Origin: Methanothermobacter sp.
GTDB lineage: Archaea; Methanobacteriota; Methanobacteria; Methanobacteriales; Methanothermobacteraceae
Reading direction: 5' to 3'
Assembly (NCBI RefSeq): GCF_030055425.1
Contig: NZ_JASFYE010000001.1
Coordinates: forward strand, 240,901 to 304,900
Length of the DNA stretch: 64,000 nt
In this document: positions 39,281-48,147 of the stretch, one piece after another
Position numbering within the stretch: position 1 is the first letter of the stretch
Layout of the letters: each line of letters begins with the position of its first letter
The notes under the pieces: model-generated
What the model was told of the DNA's origin: nothing
What the model saw: the letters and a program-made list of their open reading frames with translations, nothing else
The model's database searches: none
Translations under genes and position numbers: made by a program

Positions 39281-40662
39281 CAATCACCAAGATGAAATGT
39301 GATCCTGAATACCGCGCCATTTTGATTCTCTGCCGAAATTGAGCCCCTGATTCTGCTTAACATGAAATTAACCAGCCTGAGACCGAAACCTGGAGGATCT
39401 GAAAGATCAAGATCCTCGGGTAATCCAGGGCCATCATCGGCAACCATCAGGACCCCTGAGCCTTTGAATGAGTCAATTTCAACTTTTATCTCCCCTGAAT
39501 CCCCGGCACCGTGCTTTATGGCATTTGTTACAAGTTCATTGACTATCAGACCAAGGGAAACCGCAGTGTTGATCCCTGCCTCAATTTCAGCCAGGTTCAC
39601 CCTGAACACCACATCCCTGCCACGGCACATACCCTTAAGTTCACCCAGGAGTTCTTCAATGTAGTCAGATAGGTTCACGGCCATCCCGTTTCTGGAGCCA
39701 TAGAGCCTCTCATGTACGAGGGCTATCGACCGCACCCTGTTCTGGCACTCGGTGAATATTTCAAGGGATTTCTCATCATCTATGTACCTGGACTGAAGCC
39801 TCAGGAGGCTTATGATAAGCTGAAGGTTATTCTTGACCCTGTGGTGTATCTCAGACATCAAGAATTCCTTCTCCCTCAGGGAAGCCTCCAGGGATTTTCT
39901 GATATTTTTGTCCTCTGTTATATCCTGCTTTATTCCTATCATGGATGTGGGGTTTCCCTGGGAGTCAGAGAGTACCTTTGCCCTGAAGAGTACATATGCC
40001 ACTGAATCATCCCTCACTACCCTGTACTCCCCCTCAAACGGCTCCTTTTTTGTGACTGAATCAATGAATGACTCCCTGTCTTCAGGTTGGATCCTTGATA
40101 CCATCTCATCAAGGGTGCCCCCAAAATCATCCTTTCTGATTCCAAGTATCCTCAGGGCCTCATCGGAACATGAAAGTGTTTCTGACTCAAAATTCCACTG
40201 CCAGCTCCCTATCTTACCTATCCTCTGCGCCTCCTTCAGCTGCCAGTGACTTTCTGCAAGGTACCTTCTTGTCCTCTCAAGTTCCCTTTCCTTTTCAACC
40301 TCTCTGAGGGCTCTTCTTATTGCCACAGGAACCTTTGAGAAGTTGCTCTTAAGAACATAATCCGTGGCCCCACTCTTAAGTGCCTTCACAGCGAATTCCT
40401 CACCTATCTTTCCACTCACGAATATGAAAGGCACATCTGGACACAGCTTGCGTGCTATTGCCAGGGCAGAGAGGCCATCGAAGGATGGTAGTGAATGGTC
40501 AGCCAGTATAACATCCGGCCTGAATTCATGAAGTGCCCTTACAAAGTCCTCCTCACTTTCAACAGTTTCTGATGTGAAATCAATTCCTGAGCGCCTTATC
40601 TCCCTCTCCATAAGTTCAACGTCAAGGGGGACATCCTCAAGTATGAGAATCCTGCATGTCAT
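39280..40662 (-). CDS. Histidine kinase with receiver and PAS domains (REC-PAS-HisKA_2-HATPase)
   Basis: 460 residues. Receiver 1-120 (ILILEDVPLDVEL, ILADHSLPSFDG, KSNFSKVPV), PAS/PAC domain about 145-260 (GSWQWNFESETLSCSDEALRILG ... MIGIKQDITE), HisKA_2 MSEIHHRVKNNLQLIISLLRLQ and HATPase ELVTNAIKHGAG ... DDGPGLPED. Soluble, so an intracellular signal is sensed. The ATG follows AGAGGATAGG. Upstream, ATTCATAAATGAAT (40685-40698) is a near-perfect dyad lying where the TATA box should be. Confidence 0.9.
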   Translation of the reverse strand: MTCRILILEDVPLDVELMEREIRRSGIDFTSETVESEEDFVRALHEFRPDVILADHSLPSFDGLSALAIARKLCPDVPFIFVSGKIGEEFAVKALKSGATDYVLKSNFSKVPVAIRRALREVEKERELERTRRYLAESHWQLKEAQRIGKIGSWQWNFESETLSCSDEALRILGIRKDDFGGTLDEMVSRIQPEDRESFIDSVTKKEPFEGEYRVVRDDSVAYVLFRAKVLSDSQGNPTSMIGIKQDITEDKNIRKSLEASLREKEFLMSEIHHRVKNNLQLIISLLRLQSRYIDDEKSLEIFTECQNRVRSIALVHERLYGSRNGMAVNLSDYIEELLGELKGMCRGRDVVFRVNLAEIEAGINTAVSLGLIVNELVTNAIKHGAGDSGEIKVEIDSFKGSGVLMVADDGPGLPEDLDLSDPPGFGLRLVNFMLSRIRGSISAENQNGAVFRITFHLGD

Positions 40663-40703
40663 CCTATCCTCTTTATGGGCTATGATTCATAAATGAATGT
40701 GCT

Positions 40704-40890
40704 GGGCAACTCTTATTTATCTCTCACCACAGCATGATCTATAACACCTAAATCTGCCGGGCAAGTCTTATTTATCTCTCACCACAGCATGATCTATAAC
40801 ACCTAAATCTGCCGGGCAAGTCTTATTTATCTCTCACCACAGCATGATCTATAACACCTAAATCTGCCGGGCAAGTCTTATTTATCTCTC
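40704..40890. repeat. Tandem 55-bp repeat, 3.4 copies, in a divergent promoter region
   Basis: Units start at 40704, 40759 and 40814, with a partial unit of 22 bases at 40869. Units two and three are identical over 55 bases; unit one differs at position 7 (C for G). Each unit begins GGGCAAGTCTTATTTATCTC and contains the TATA-like TCTTATTTATCTC. In the last, partial unit this element lies about 25 bases before the ATG of the DUF523 gene, where a promoter for a leaderless mRNA would be. There are no variable spacers, so it is not a CRISPR array. Confidence 0.97.
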
Positions 40891-40906
40891 GCCCTATAAT
40901 ATACTT

Positions 40907-41842
40907 ATGAGAAAATTCAGAAGACCCCTCGTTGTACTCAGCCGCTGCATCGAACATGATCACTGCCGATATGACGGCTCAATGATATCCAGCCCCTTTG
41001 TGAGGCAGTTCTCTGATTACGCGGATTTCATCACAGTCTGCCCCGAGGTTGAGATGGGTCTGGGTGTTCCAAGACCTCCAATACATATAACCATGGATAA
41101 CGGCGAATTCAGACTTTTTCAACCCGAAACCGGCAGAGATCTGACAGAGGAGATGAATTCATTCATAAACTCCTTCCTGGATTCCCTGGACAGAGTCGAT
41201 GGGTTCATATTAAAGAACAAGTCCCCCTCATGCGGTATAAGGAACGTTAAGGTCTACATGGGCGGTGGTAGAAGACCCGGCAGCCATGGGGTGGGGTTCT
41301 TTGGAAGGGCTGTGATGGAAAGGTTCCCCCACCTTCCCCTTGAGGATGAGGGGCGCCTCAGGAACCTGCAGATAAGGGAGGATTTCCTCATAAAGCTCTA
41401 CCTGGTGAGGGACTTCCGTGCAGTGAGAGACCTGGGTGACCTCATAGAGTTCCACACATCAAACAAGCTGCTCCTAATGTCCTACAGTCCAGAGGGGCAG
41501 AGAACACTCGGGAGGATAATAGCAGATCAGAAGGATCATGATGACACCCTCAGGAGATACTCTGAAACCCTCTGCAGCGTTATAAAAGATCCTCTGAAAC
41601 CTGAAAGAATCATAAACAGCCTCCTGCATGCCTTCGGCCACTTCTCATCAGAGTTAAATGGGAGGGAGAAGAGTTATTTCCTCGAATCAGTTGGGGGGTA
41701 CCGTAAGGGAATTATGCCGCTTCTTGTGCCCCTCAGCATACTGAGGTCATGGGTCGTGAGGTTCGGGGATGAGTACCTCGAGGGCCAGACCATCTTTGAA
41801 CCATACCCCCGTGAACTTGTGCCTGTAACCCTCATCGTTTGA
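40907..41842 (+). CDS. DUF523 (TudS-like) plus DUF1722 fusion, YbgA type
   Basis: 311 residues. Residues 1-150 are DUF523, with cysteines C14 ([10 protein letters not shown]), C45 ([10 protein letters not shown]) and C109 ([12 protein letters not shown]) that in the thiouracil desulfidase TudS hold a [4Fe-4S] cluster. Residues 180-305 are DUF1722 ([23 protein letters not shown]). E. coli YbgA has the same fusion and also lies next to the photolyase gene phr, as here. A role in removing sulfur from, or repairing, modified pyrimidines is inference. The mRNA is probably leaderless: no ribosome site is seen, and TATTTAT lies about 25 bases upstream. Confidence 0.85.
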   Translation: MRKFRRPLVVLSRCIEHDHCRYDGSMISSPFVRQFSDYADFITVCPEVEMGLGVPRPPIHITMDNGEFRLFQPETGRDLTEEMNSFINSFLDSLDRVDGFILKNKSPSCGIRNVKVYMGGGRRPGSHGVGFFGRAVMERFPHLPLEDEGRLRNLQIREDFLIKLYLVRDFRAVRDLGDLIEFHTSNKLLLMSYSPEGQRTLGRIIADQKDHDDTLRRYSETLCSVIKDPLKPERIINSLLHAFGHFSSELNGREKSYFLESVGGYRKGIMPLLVPLSILRSWVVRFGDEYLEGQTIFEPYPRELVPVTLIV

Positions 41843-41852
41843 GGTGGTGGTG

Positions 41853-43187
41853 ATGATACATGCCGAAAGAATAAGGAGCCTCAACACTGAAAAACCAGCT
41901 AGGGATGGTAAGTATGTCATCTACTGGATGCAGGCCTCGGTGAGGGCACACTGGAATCATGCCCTTGAGTATGCAATTGAAACTGCCAACAGCCTCCATA
42001 AACAGCTGATTGTCATATTTGGACTCACAGATGAATTCCCCAATGCCAACTCCCGCCACTACAGATTCCTCATAGAGGGCTTAAGGGATGTTGGGGATGC
42101 TCTCCTTAAGAGGGGTGTGAGGCTCGTGGTTGAAAATGAAAGACCCCCCTCAGCTGTTATTAAGTACGCTGATGAGGCATCTGCAGTGGTGGTGGACAGG
42201 GGATACCTTGACATTCAGAGGGAATGGGTGGATGAAGTCGCTGAATCACTCCACATCCCCCTGATGCAGGTTGAAAGCAACGTTATAGTACCTGTTGAAA
42301 CAGCCTCCCCCAAGGAGGAATATTCTGCAGGCACCTTCAGGCCAAAGATAACAGGGGAGCTTGAAAGGTTCATGGTCCCCCTCCAGGAGCGAAGACTGGC
42401 TTTGGATTCCCTTGACCTTGACCCTGGCCCTGATCTTAATGGTGTCACCGCAAAATTCAGTGCCCCTGCGAAACTGGAGCCCTCCATCTTCAGGGGCGGG
42501 ACCTCTGAGGCGATAAGGCTATTTGATGAGTTTATTTCAGAGAAACTTTCATGCTTTGAGAAGTACAGGAATGACCCTGTGAAGAACTGCCTATCAAATA
42601 TGAGCCCGTACCTTCACTTCGGACATATATCACCGCTTTACCTTGCCCTGAAAGCCTCAAAGGTAGGTGAATGCCCTGAATTCCTTGAGGAACTCATTGT
42701 GAGAAGGGAACTCAGCATGAACTTCGTGCACTACAGTGAAAATTACAGCAGCATAAGTTGCCTTCCCGGGTGGGCCCTTAACACCCTCATGGAGCATGCA
42801 GGAGACCCCAGGGAATACGAGTACACCCTCAGGGAATTTGAGGAGGCCAGAACCCATGACCCCTACTGGAACGCCGCCCAGAAGGAGATGGTTATCACCG
42901 GGAAGATGCACGGTTACATGAGGATGTACTGGGGTAAAAAAATCCTGGAATGGACCGATCACCCTGAAAGGGCCTACGACATAGCACTTTACCTCAATGA
43001 TAAGTATGAGATAGATGGCAGGGACCCCAATGGCTTCACAGGGGTTGCCTGGTGTTTCGGTAAACATGACCGGGCCTGGGCCGAAAGGGAGATATTCGGA
43101 AAGGTCAGGTACATGAATGACCGTGGACTTGAACGGAAATTCCGGATAGGTGAATATGTGAGGAGAGTTCAGGAGCTGGAAGAGTAG
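41853..43187 (+). CDS. phr: Class II CPD DNA photolyase
   Basis: 444 residues. N-terminal Rossmann domain ([22 protein letters not shown]) and FAD-binding helical domain with [56 protein letters not shown] and [19 protein letters not shown], all class II hallmarks. It repairs cyclobutane pyrimidine dimers using light and reduced FAD. The ATG at 41853 follows GAGGTGGTGGTG; GTG codons upstream are part of that site. Only ten bases separate it from the DUF523-DUF1722 gene. Confidence 0.95.
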   Translation: MIHAERIRSLNTEKPARDGKYVIYWMQASVRAHWNHALEYAIETANSLHKQLIVIFGLTDEFPNANSRHYRFLIEGLRDVGDALLKRGVRLVVENERPPSAVIKYADEASAVVVDRGYLDIQREWVDEVAESLHIPLMQVESNVIVPVETASPKEEYSAGTFRPKITGELERFMVPLQERRLALDSLDLDPGPDLNGVTAKFSAPAKLEPSIFRGGTSEAIRLFDEFISEKLSCFEKYRNDPVKNCLSNMSPYLHFGHISPLYLALKASKVGECPEFLEELIVRRELSMNFVHYSENYSSISCLPGWALNTLMEHAGDPREYEYTLREFEEARTHDPYWNAAQKEMVITGKMHGYMRMYWGKKILEWTDHPERAYDIALYLNDKYEIDGRDPNGFTGVAWCFGKHDRAWAEREIFGKVRYMNDRGLERKFRIGEYVRRVQELEE

Positions 43188-43318
43188 TATACCAGACCAT
43201 CTTCCATCAACACATCACACCAGGACCCCAGGGAAACCTCCACAACAAAACTTTTTTATCATCCTACACCCAACTATCTAAGGGATTCCAATTATTCTCA
43301 CTCCATGGAGGTTATGAT

Positions 43319-43981
43319 ATGAACATTGACCTTGAAGGATACTACAGGATGCGTTACAGTCTGTTCAGATGGAGACACAATCAGACATGGATCAGCAAGA
43401 CAGTTATGGCATTTTTCATGGCCTGTGTAACAGGTATAATGGCCCAGGTTGTGATTCCGCTACCATGGACCCCGGTACCCATCACAGCCCAGACACTGGC
43501 AGTCCTCATGTCAGGTGTTGTCCTTGGAAGGTACTGGGGTGGGCTGAGCCAGGTCATATACGTCCTCATTGGTGCCGCAGGGGTGCCCTGGTTTGCAGGT
43601 ATGACCGGTGGGGCCTCTGTGCTGATGGGTGCAACAGGAGGATATCTCATTGGATTCGTCCTTGCAGCGCTGCTGCTGGGCCACTTCGTTGACAGACACA
43701 TTAGATCAAGGAAGTTCACTCCAATGATGGCCCTGATGCTTGTTGCAAACTTTGGCCTTATCTACATCCCCGGACTTCTTGTTCTGGGCCTCTGGACCCT
43801 GCAGACAACAGGGCAAATGCCATCAGCATGGGAACTTCTTGTCATGGGGCTTTTACCGTTCATACCCGGCGATCTGCTTAAGATAACAGGGGCTGCGGCA
43901 CTTACAAGGGCCATAACACCAAAGGAGCCCTACGGTGAAGAGGTTGACGTCCATAAATTCCCTGGATGGAGGCTGCCCTGA
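43319..43981 (+). CDS. bioY: BioY biotin transporter S component
   Basis: 220 residues with about six transmembrane helices. Family blocks: IPLPWTPVPITAQTLAVLMSG, GRYWGGLSQVIYVLIGAAGVPWFAG, ATGGYLIGFVLAA and FIPGDLLKITGAAAL. BioY is the substrate-binding component of the biotin ECF transporter and can work alone in some organisms. No EcfA/EcfT genes are near, so it is solitary here. The ATG follows ATGGAGGTTATGAT. A TATA-like TTTTTTATC lies near 43253-43261. Confidence 0.9.
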   Translation: MNIDLEGYYRMRYSLFRWRHNQTWISKTVMAFFMACVTGIMAQVVIPLPWTPVPITAQTLAVLMSGVVLGRYWGGLSQVIYVLIGAAGVPWFAGMTGGASVLMGATGGYLIGFVLAALLLGHFVDRHIRSRKFTPMMALMLVANFGLIYIPGLLVLGLWTLQTTGQMPSAWELLVMGLLPFIPGDLLKITGAAALTRAITPKEPYGEEVDVHKFPGWRLP

Positions 43982-44363
43982 GCTGATAATCAGGGCACAT
44001 CACCTCCTCTGTATGAGGGGGTTTCAGGGATATGGCTACAGCATGGAATTCGTTGATAATATGAAGAGGATCCTCAAGTGGATCCATGATAATCCCAAGA
44101 AGCCCATGACGATTGTTGATTTTCCAGATGATATCTGTGCCGCATGTCCATTCCTTGATGAATCCGCCTGCCTGAGGGCCGGAGACACCTTGAGGCTCAT
44201 GGATCAGATGCTCATGGATTTACTGGGTATAAAGAGCGGGGATGAACTGACATCCACAGAAATCGATGCCCTAATCTCCCCACTCATAGATTCCCCTGAA
44301 TTAACTGAGATATGCGGTGAATGTTCCTGGATTGACGTCTGCCTGGTACACAGAAATCCCTGA
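43944..44363 (+). CDS. DUF1284 cysteine-rich protein
   Basis: About 139 residues. The DUF1284 core runs IIRAHHLLCMRGFQGYGYS and continues with cysteines in DICAACPFLDESACLR and EICGECSWIDVC, a set able to bind an Fe-S cluster. The start is uncertain. A TTG at 43944 follows GGTGAAGAGG, a GTG at 43935 is possible, and the first ATG is too late because it would remove the HHLLC motif. All options overlap the end of bioY. Function unknown. Confidence 0.78.
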   Translation: MTSINSLDGGCPELIIRAHHLLCMRGFQGYGYSMEFVDNMKRILKWIHDNPKKPMTIVDFPDDICAACPFLDESACLRAGDTLRLMDQMLMDLLGIKSGDELTSTEIDALISPLIDSPELTEICGECSWIDVCLVHRNP

Positions 44364-44370
44364 GGTGAAA

Positions 44371-45483
44371 ATGATGATCCGGCGAAAACTCGGTTCAACG
44401 GGCATATCTGCTTCGATACTGGGGATTGGGGTCATGCGGTTCCCTGAGGTGAACGGGAAACTTGAGAGAGGATCTGCAGCGAAAATTATGGAGTTTGCCC
44501 TTGAGAGCGGCATAAACTACATTGACACCGGTTACACCTACCATGGCGGTGAAAGCGAGGTCTTCGTTGGGGAATTTCTCTCAGAAAATGATGACTACAG
44601 GGACGATGCGATAGTGGCAACCAAGCTTCCCACCTGGCTCGTTAACAGAAGAGAGGACATGTATATGTATTTTGAGGAGCAGATGAAGCGCCTCAGAGGC
44701 AAAATTGATATATACCTCCTTCACAACCTCAAAAAGGATTCCTGGCTGGTCCTCAAGGATATGGGGGTCCTTGATTTTCTTGACTCACTCAGGGATGATG
44801 GAATCTATGTTGGATTCTCATTCCATGATACAGCCGATGTATTCTTTGAGATAGCCGACTCATACACCTGGGATGTCATTCAGGTCCAGCACAATATAGT
44901 GGATGACCACCAGGCAAACTCCGCCACCCTTGCATATGCCCGTGGGCTTGGTGCCGGTAATGTGATAATGGAGCCGCTGAGGGGAGGCTCACTTGTACGT
45001 AACATCCCACAGGAGGTTCAGGAGATATATGAAATGGCCAGGACTCCCCGAAAGCCTGTGGAGTGGTGTCTTAAGTATCTATGGGATATGGATGATGTTG
45101 ACGTGGTTCTAAGCGGTATGGGCAGTGTATCCGAGATCAGGGAAAATGTTGAAATTGCATTGAACTCACAGGAGCTCACAGAAGACGACTACGAAATTTT
45201 GAGGGAAGTTAAAAGGGCCTACCGCATGAGGAAGAGTATCCCCTGTTCAGAATGCGGATACTGCATGCCCTGCCCTGAGGGTGTTGACATACCCCGCAAC
45301 TTCAGGCTTCTGAATGACGTATACCGGTTCATGAGCACTGGGGGAGTGGAAACTGAGTACAGGAAAATCATGGATGCCATGGAGCGGGCATCAAACTGTT
45401 CAGAATGCGGCTCCTGCATGCCCTGCCCCCAGATGATCGATATACCCTCTGAACTCAGGAGGGTCCATGAAAAACTTGGGTAG
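44371..45483 (+). CDS. Aldo/keto reductase with C-terminal [4Fe-4S] clusters
   Basis: 370 residues. TIM-barrel AKR: RRKLGSTGISASILGIGVMRFP, the catalytic aspartate/tyrosine region DTGYTYHGGESEVFVGEFL, lysine in VATKLPTW and YLLHNL. After residue 290 come two cysteine clusters, CSECGYCMPCPEGVDIP and CSECGSCMPCPQMIDIP, of the kind found in ferredoxin-coupled AKRs. The ATG at 44371 follows TGAGGTGAAA and is preferred to a 5' extension into DUF1284. The substrate is unknown; use of ferredoxin or another low-potential donor is likely. Confidence 0.9.
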   Translation: MMIRRKLGSTGISASILGIGVMRFPEVNGKLERGSAAKIMEFALESGINYIDTGYTYHGGESEVFVGEFLSENDDYRDDAIVATKLPTWLVNRREDMYMYFEEQMKRLRGKIDIYLLHNLKKDSWLVLKDMGVLDFLDSLRDDGIYVGFSFHDTADVFFEIADSYTWDVIQVQHNIVDDHQANSATLAYARGLGAGNVIMEPLRGGSLVRNIPQEVQEIYEMARTPRKPVEWCLKYLWDMDDVDVVLSGMGSVSEIRENVEIALNSQELTEDDYEILREVKRAYRMRKSIPCSECGYCMPCPEGVDIPRNFRLLNDVYRFMSTGGVETEYRKIMDAMERASNCSECGSCMPCPQMIDIPSELRRVHEKLG

Positions 45484-45492
45484 GTGAACCCC

Positions 45493-45690
45493 TTGATTGA
45501 AAGGATCAGATACTCAATCAGGATTGCGGTGATACTGGCGGTGCTTGGCTCAGCCGTCCTCTTTATATGGGGGATGATCGGGAGGATGGCTGTGGACTGG
45601 GACGTTCTGAGGTCAGCCCTTGAAGGTTTTGTTGCATTTGGAATATTTGGATTCATACTGGGATTTCTGATATATGACCTTGAACCCTAG
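45493..45690 (+). CDS. Small two-helix membrane protein
   Basis: 65 residues with two hydrophobic helices (YSIRIAVILAVLGSAVLFIWGMI and FVAFGIFGFILGFLIY). Not recognised. The start is probably TTG at 45493, with TAGGTGA nine bases upstream; the GTG at 45484 lies inside that site. It follows the AKR stop immediately, so it is part of the same transcript. Confidence 0.65.
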   Translation: MIERIRYSIRIAVILAVLGSAVLFIWGMIGRMAVDWDVLRSALEGFVAFGIFGFILGFLIYDLEP

Positions 45691-45816
45691 ATTTAAATGG
45701 AGTTGCAGAAGGGCAAAATGGGGGGCTAAAATCTCTGATACATGACCCCTTAATCATAGCTACATGGATAATGACTTATATATCCCCCAACATAGTATGA
45801 TAGGGGGTGTGATTTC

Positions 45817-46347
45817 TTGAAGGTTCCTGAAAGTTTCAACCTCATCGTGACCCTCAGCGGTCAGAAGGGTGGCCCTGCAGGTGAGGAGATAGTTGGCATT
45901 GAAGAGATCGAGATGGCGCTTTCAAGGTACGAAGGCGAACTCAGGGTCAGGGATTCTGATTTTCCAAATGTCCTGAAATTTGATCTTGATATGGACCCAT
46001 TTGAGGCTGTTAATATAATCAGAAATTCTCCAACCACTGTAATATCCAAGGTCGTCCCTGTTGAGGCTGTTGTGAGAACAAGGCTGGACAGTATAATCGA
46101 AAGGGTTGCTAGCCTCGTATCTGAGAAGGTTAAGGCAGGGGAGAGTTTCAGGGTCATCTGTGACCTCAGGGGGAGGAGGTACATAAAGTCTCCAGAGGAG
46201 GTCGTTGAAGCAGTTTCAGATTTTTTAATGGAGAGATTTCCAATCAAGGAGTCCGAGGATCCCAACTGGATTATACAGATAGAGGTTGTGGGTGAGGCAA
46301 CCGGTGTTAGCGTACTCAAGCCCCATGATGTTCTGAAGAAGGGGTGA
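45817..46347 (+). CDS. THUMP-domain protein (Tan1-like)
   Basis: 176 residues forming a Tan1-like THUMP protein: FNLIVTLSGQKGGPAGEEIVGIEEIEMAL at the start, EAVNIIRNSPTTVISKVVPVE in the middle and the THUMP tail SFRVICDLRGRRYIKSPEEVVEAVSDFL. THUMP domains bind the tRNA acceptor stem; eukaryotic TAN1 supports N4-acetylcytidine-12 formation. There is no modifying domain, so a separate enzyme is needed. TTG start after GGGGGTGTGATTTC. TATA (ACTTATATATCC) at 45774-45785. Confidence 0.85.
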   Translation: MKVPESFNLIVTLSGQKGGPAGEEIVGIEEIEMALSRYEGELRVRDSDFPNVLKFDLDMDPFEAVNIIRNSPTTVISKVVPVEAVVRTRLDSIIERVASLVSEKVKAGESFRVICDLRGRRYIKSPEEVVEAVSDFLMERFPIKESEDPNWIIQIEVVGEATGVSVLKPHDVLKKG

Positions 46348-46387
46348 AATTCTCATTAGATACTAGAATATAGAAGGAGGTTTTTTC

Positions 46388-46998
46388 ATGAAAATGAATG
46401 CTGGCGTCGTCATGGTTCTTTTTGCTGTGGCTGTCCTGGCTGGAACGGGTTGTGCTGCAGCTGCTAATGCACCCTTAAAAGTTGCTGTGGCTGGAAATAC
46501 AACTATAGATGATGGTGTTTACTACACCATCAACGGTGCCATGCCCACTGTAAAAAGTACAAGGTACACAGCCCCAATTGTCCTCAACAGGACAATGAAC
46601 ATAAAGTACATGATAATCAAAAACGGCACCGTGAAATACGGCATAATAAACCACGCCCTAACAGGAAACATCACCAACAGGACATACCCCAAACTGATAT
46701 TCAACCAGACACCCATCATAGAACTCGAAAACGGCACATACTACAGGATCAAAAACGGCAACATGACACTCTACAGCGGACCAATCGCCCTGACAGGAAA
46801 CACGATCCTGAAATACTTCAAAAACAGCACAAACACGACAATGATGGGCATAATCAAAAACACACCTGCAATAGCTGTCAAAAAGGCCAAATGGATCAAG
46901 GTCAAGGTTAAGAAATGTACAGAAGAGGCGGTAAGTGGAGATACTACTGGACCTACAGATGGGTAAAGAGGATTTACAGGGAACTCCAGCCAATCTAG
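46388..46998 (+). pseudogene. Secreted chitobiase-C-like surface protein, frameshifted near the 3' end
   Basis: Starts with a signal peptide (MNAGVVMVLFAVAVLAGTGCAAAA), then a CHB_HEX_C-like segment (GVYYTINGAMPTVKSTRYTAP) and many N-x-S/T sites, so it is exported and probably glycosylated. The current frame stops at 46966 after KCTEEAVSGD. If one G is restored after 46917 (AAATGTAC to AAATGGTAC), the frame reads YRRGGKWRYYWTYRWVKRIY and ends at the TAG at 46996-46998. That aligns with the tail of the paralogue downstream (RGGKWRYTWKYKWTYRQVKQTY). The ribosome site is GGAGGTTTTTTC. A genuine mutation or a sequencing error is possible. Confidence 0.75.
46563..46864 (+). repeat. Copy 1 of a ~300-bp nearly identical block shared by two paralogues
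   Basis: This block and 47583-47884 (offset 1,020 bases) are almost identical at the nucleotide level, with only scattered differences, while the flanking gene ends have diverged strongly. Such a pattern points to recent duplication or gene conversion confined to the middle domain. Confidence 0.9.
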
Positions 46999-47384
46999 CT
47001 TTCAAACTTTAACCGCCCACTTTCCTTTTTTTATATGTAAAAAAAATCTTAAACTGGATGATTTGGAGCTTATATGCTTCATATTGTGGTTTTAAAATAA
47101 ATATCGATCTCTTTTAGCATTCTATAACTGAATGATGTTTTGATTTATGAAAGCTTAGATGAGGTCTTCTGATTTTCACCAGCTCAGTGAAGTTTGCAGA
47201 GGCACAGGTTATTGCCAAAATGTGTTAGGTTTAAATATAGATTAATTCAAATTAATTTTATAATATTTAAACTTGATTTTATTTTAGTATTTAATAGTTT
47301 CTAATTATGATTAAATAAAAAATTTTATATATAATTTATGATTAATGTATCCGAATGTACTACATACTAAAAGGGAGGTTTGGT
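46999..47384. other. AT-rich gap with the promoter of the second paralogue
   Basis: 386 bases, strongly AT-rich. CTTTTTTTATATG and TAAAAAAAATC near 47028-47048 may end the upstream transcript. TTTTATATATAATT at 47322-47335 is a TATA box about 55 bases before the start at 47385. No gene was recognised in between. Confidence 0.55.
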
Positions 47385-48047
47385 ATGAAAAGAACAGCTG
47401 GTTTAATTATGGCTGTCTTTGTCGCAATGGTTATTGCTGGAATGGGACAGGCAGCTGCAACCGATGATATAAGTGTTGGAGAACTGCCAAGAGGGGGTTC
47501 CGGGGATTTTGTCGTAACCTCAGCACCCGCCGAAGGTGTTTACTACACCATTGATGGTTCCATCCCGACAGTTAATAGTACACGGTACACAGCCCCAATT
47601 GTCCTCAACAGGACACTCAACATAAAGTACATGATAATCAAAAACGGCACCGTGAAATACGGCATAATAAACCACGCCCTAACAGGAAACATCACCAACA
47701 GAACATACCCTAAACTGATATTCAACCAGACACCAATCATAGAACTCGAAAACGGCACATACTACCAGATAGGCAACGGCAACATCACACTCTACAACGG
47801 AACAATCGCCCTAACAGGAAACACGATCCTGAAATACTTCAAAAACAGCACAAACACGACAATGATGGGCATAATCAAAAACACGCCCGCAAAACTGGTC
47901 AACAAGGTCAGGATATCAAATGTTAAGGTCAAGAAATGGTACAAAAAATGGTACAAGAGAGGCGGTAAGTGGAGATACACTTGGAAATACAAATGGACCT
48001 ACAGGCAGGTGAAACAGACCTACCAGGAACTTCAGGCCACAGCCTGA
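47385..48047 (+). CDS. Secreted chitobiase-C-like surface protein (intact paralogue)
   Basis: 220 residues: signal peptide (MKRTAGLIMAVFVAMVIAGMG), a CHB_HEX_C_1-like domain (GVYYTIDGSIPTVNSTRYTAPIVLN, with further NGTVKYGI/NGTYYQIG modules), many potential N-glycosylation sites, and a tail rich in Lys, Trp and Tyr (KKWYKKWYKRGGKWRYTWKY). Such domains occur in extracellular sugar-binding or adhesive proteins. The tail is cationic and aromatic and could bind wall polymer, acting as an anchor (inference). The ATG at 47385 follows GGGAGGTTTGGT; an ATG 30 bases earlier is rejected. Confidence 0.75.
   Translation: MKRTAGLIMAVFVAMVIAGMGQAAATDDISVGELPRGGSGDFVVTSAPAEGVYYTIDGSIPTVNSTRYTAPIVLNRTLNIKYMIIKNGTVKYGIINHALTGNITNRTYPKLIFNQTPIIELENGTYYQIGNGNITLYNGTIALTGNTILKYFKNSTNTTMMGIIKNTPAKLVNKVRISNVKVKKWYKKWYKRGGKWRYTWKYKWTYRQVKQTYQELQATA
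47583..47884 (+). repeat. Copy 2 of the ~300-bp block shared by the two paralogues
   Basis: Partner of the block at 46563-46864. It encodes the segment from RYTAPIVLNRT to MMGIIKNTPA in both proteins. The near identity at silent positions shows that exchange or duplication was recent. Confidence 0.9.
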
Positions 48048-48147
48048 GTTCCGCACAAATCTCTTTTTTAGTTAATACTGGATTCTGAAAATTTATATTC
48101 AGGATCCAAGATAATATACATTCACAGATGATAAAGGAGGTTTAATT

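Noticed and set aside
40704-40890. Repeat array considered as CRISPR
   Set aside because: The 55-bp units follow each other without unique spacers, and no cas genes are in the window.
46388-47002. Programmed frameshifting in the surface protein gene
   Set aside because: The site AAATGTAC lacks a slippery heptamer and a clear downstream stem; a simple base loss relative to the paralogue is a better explanation.
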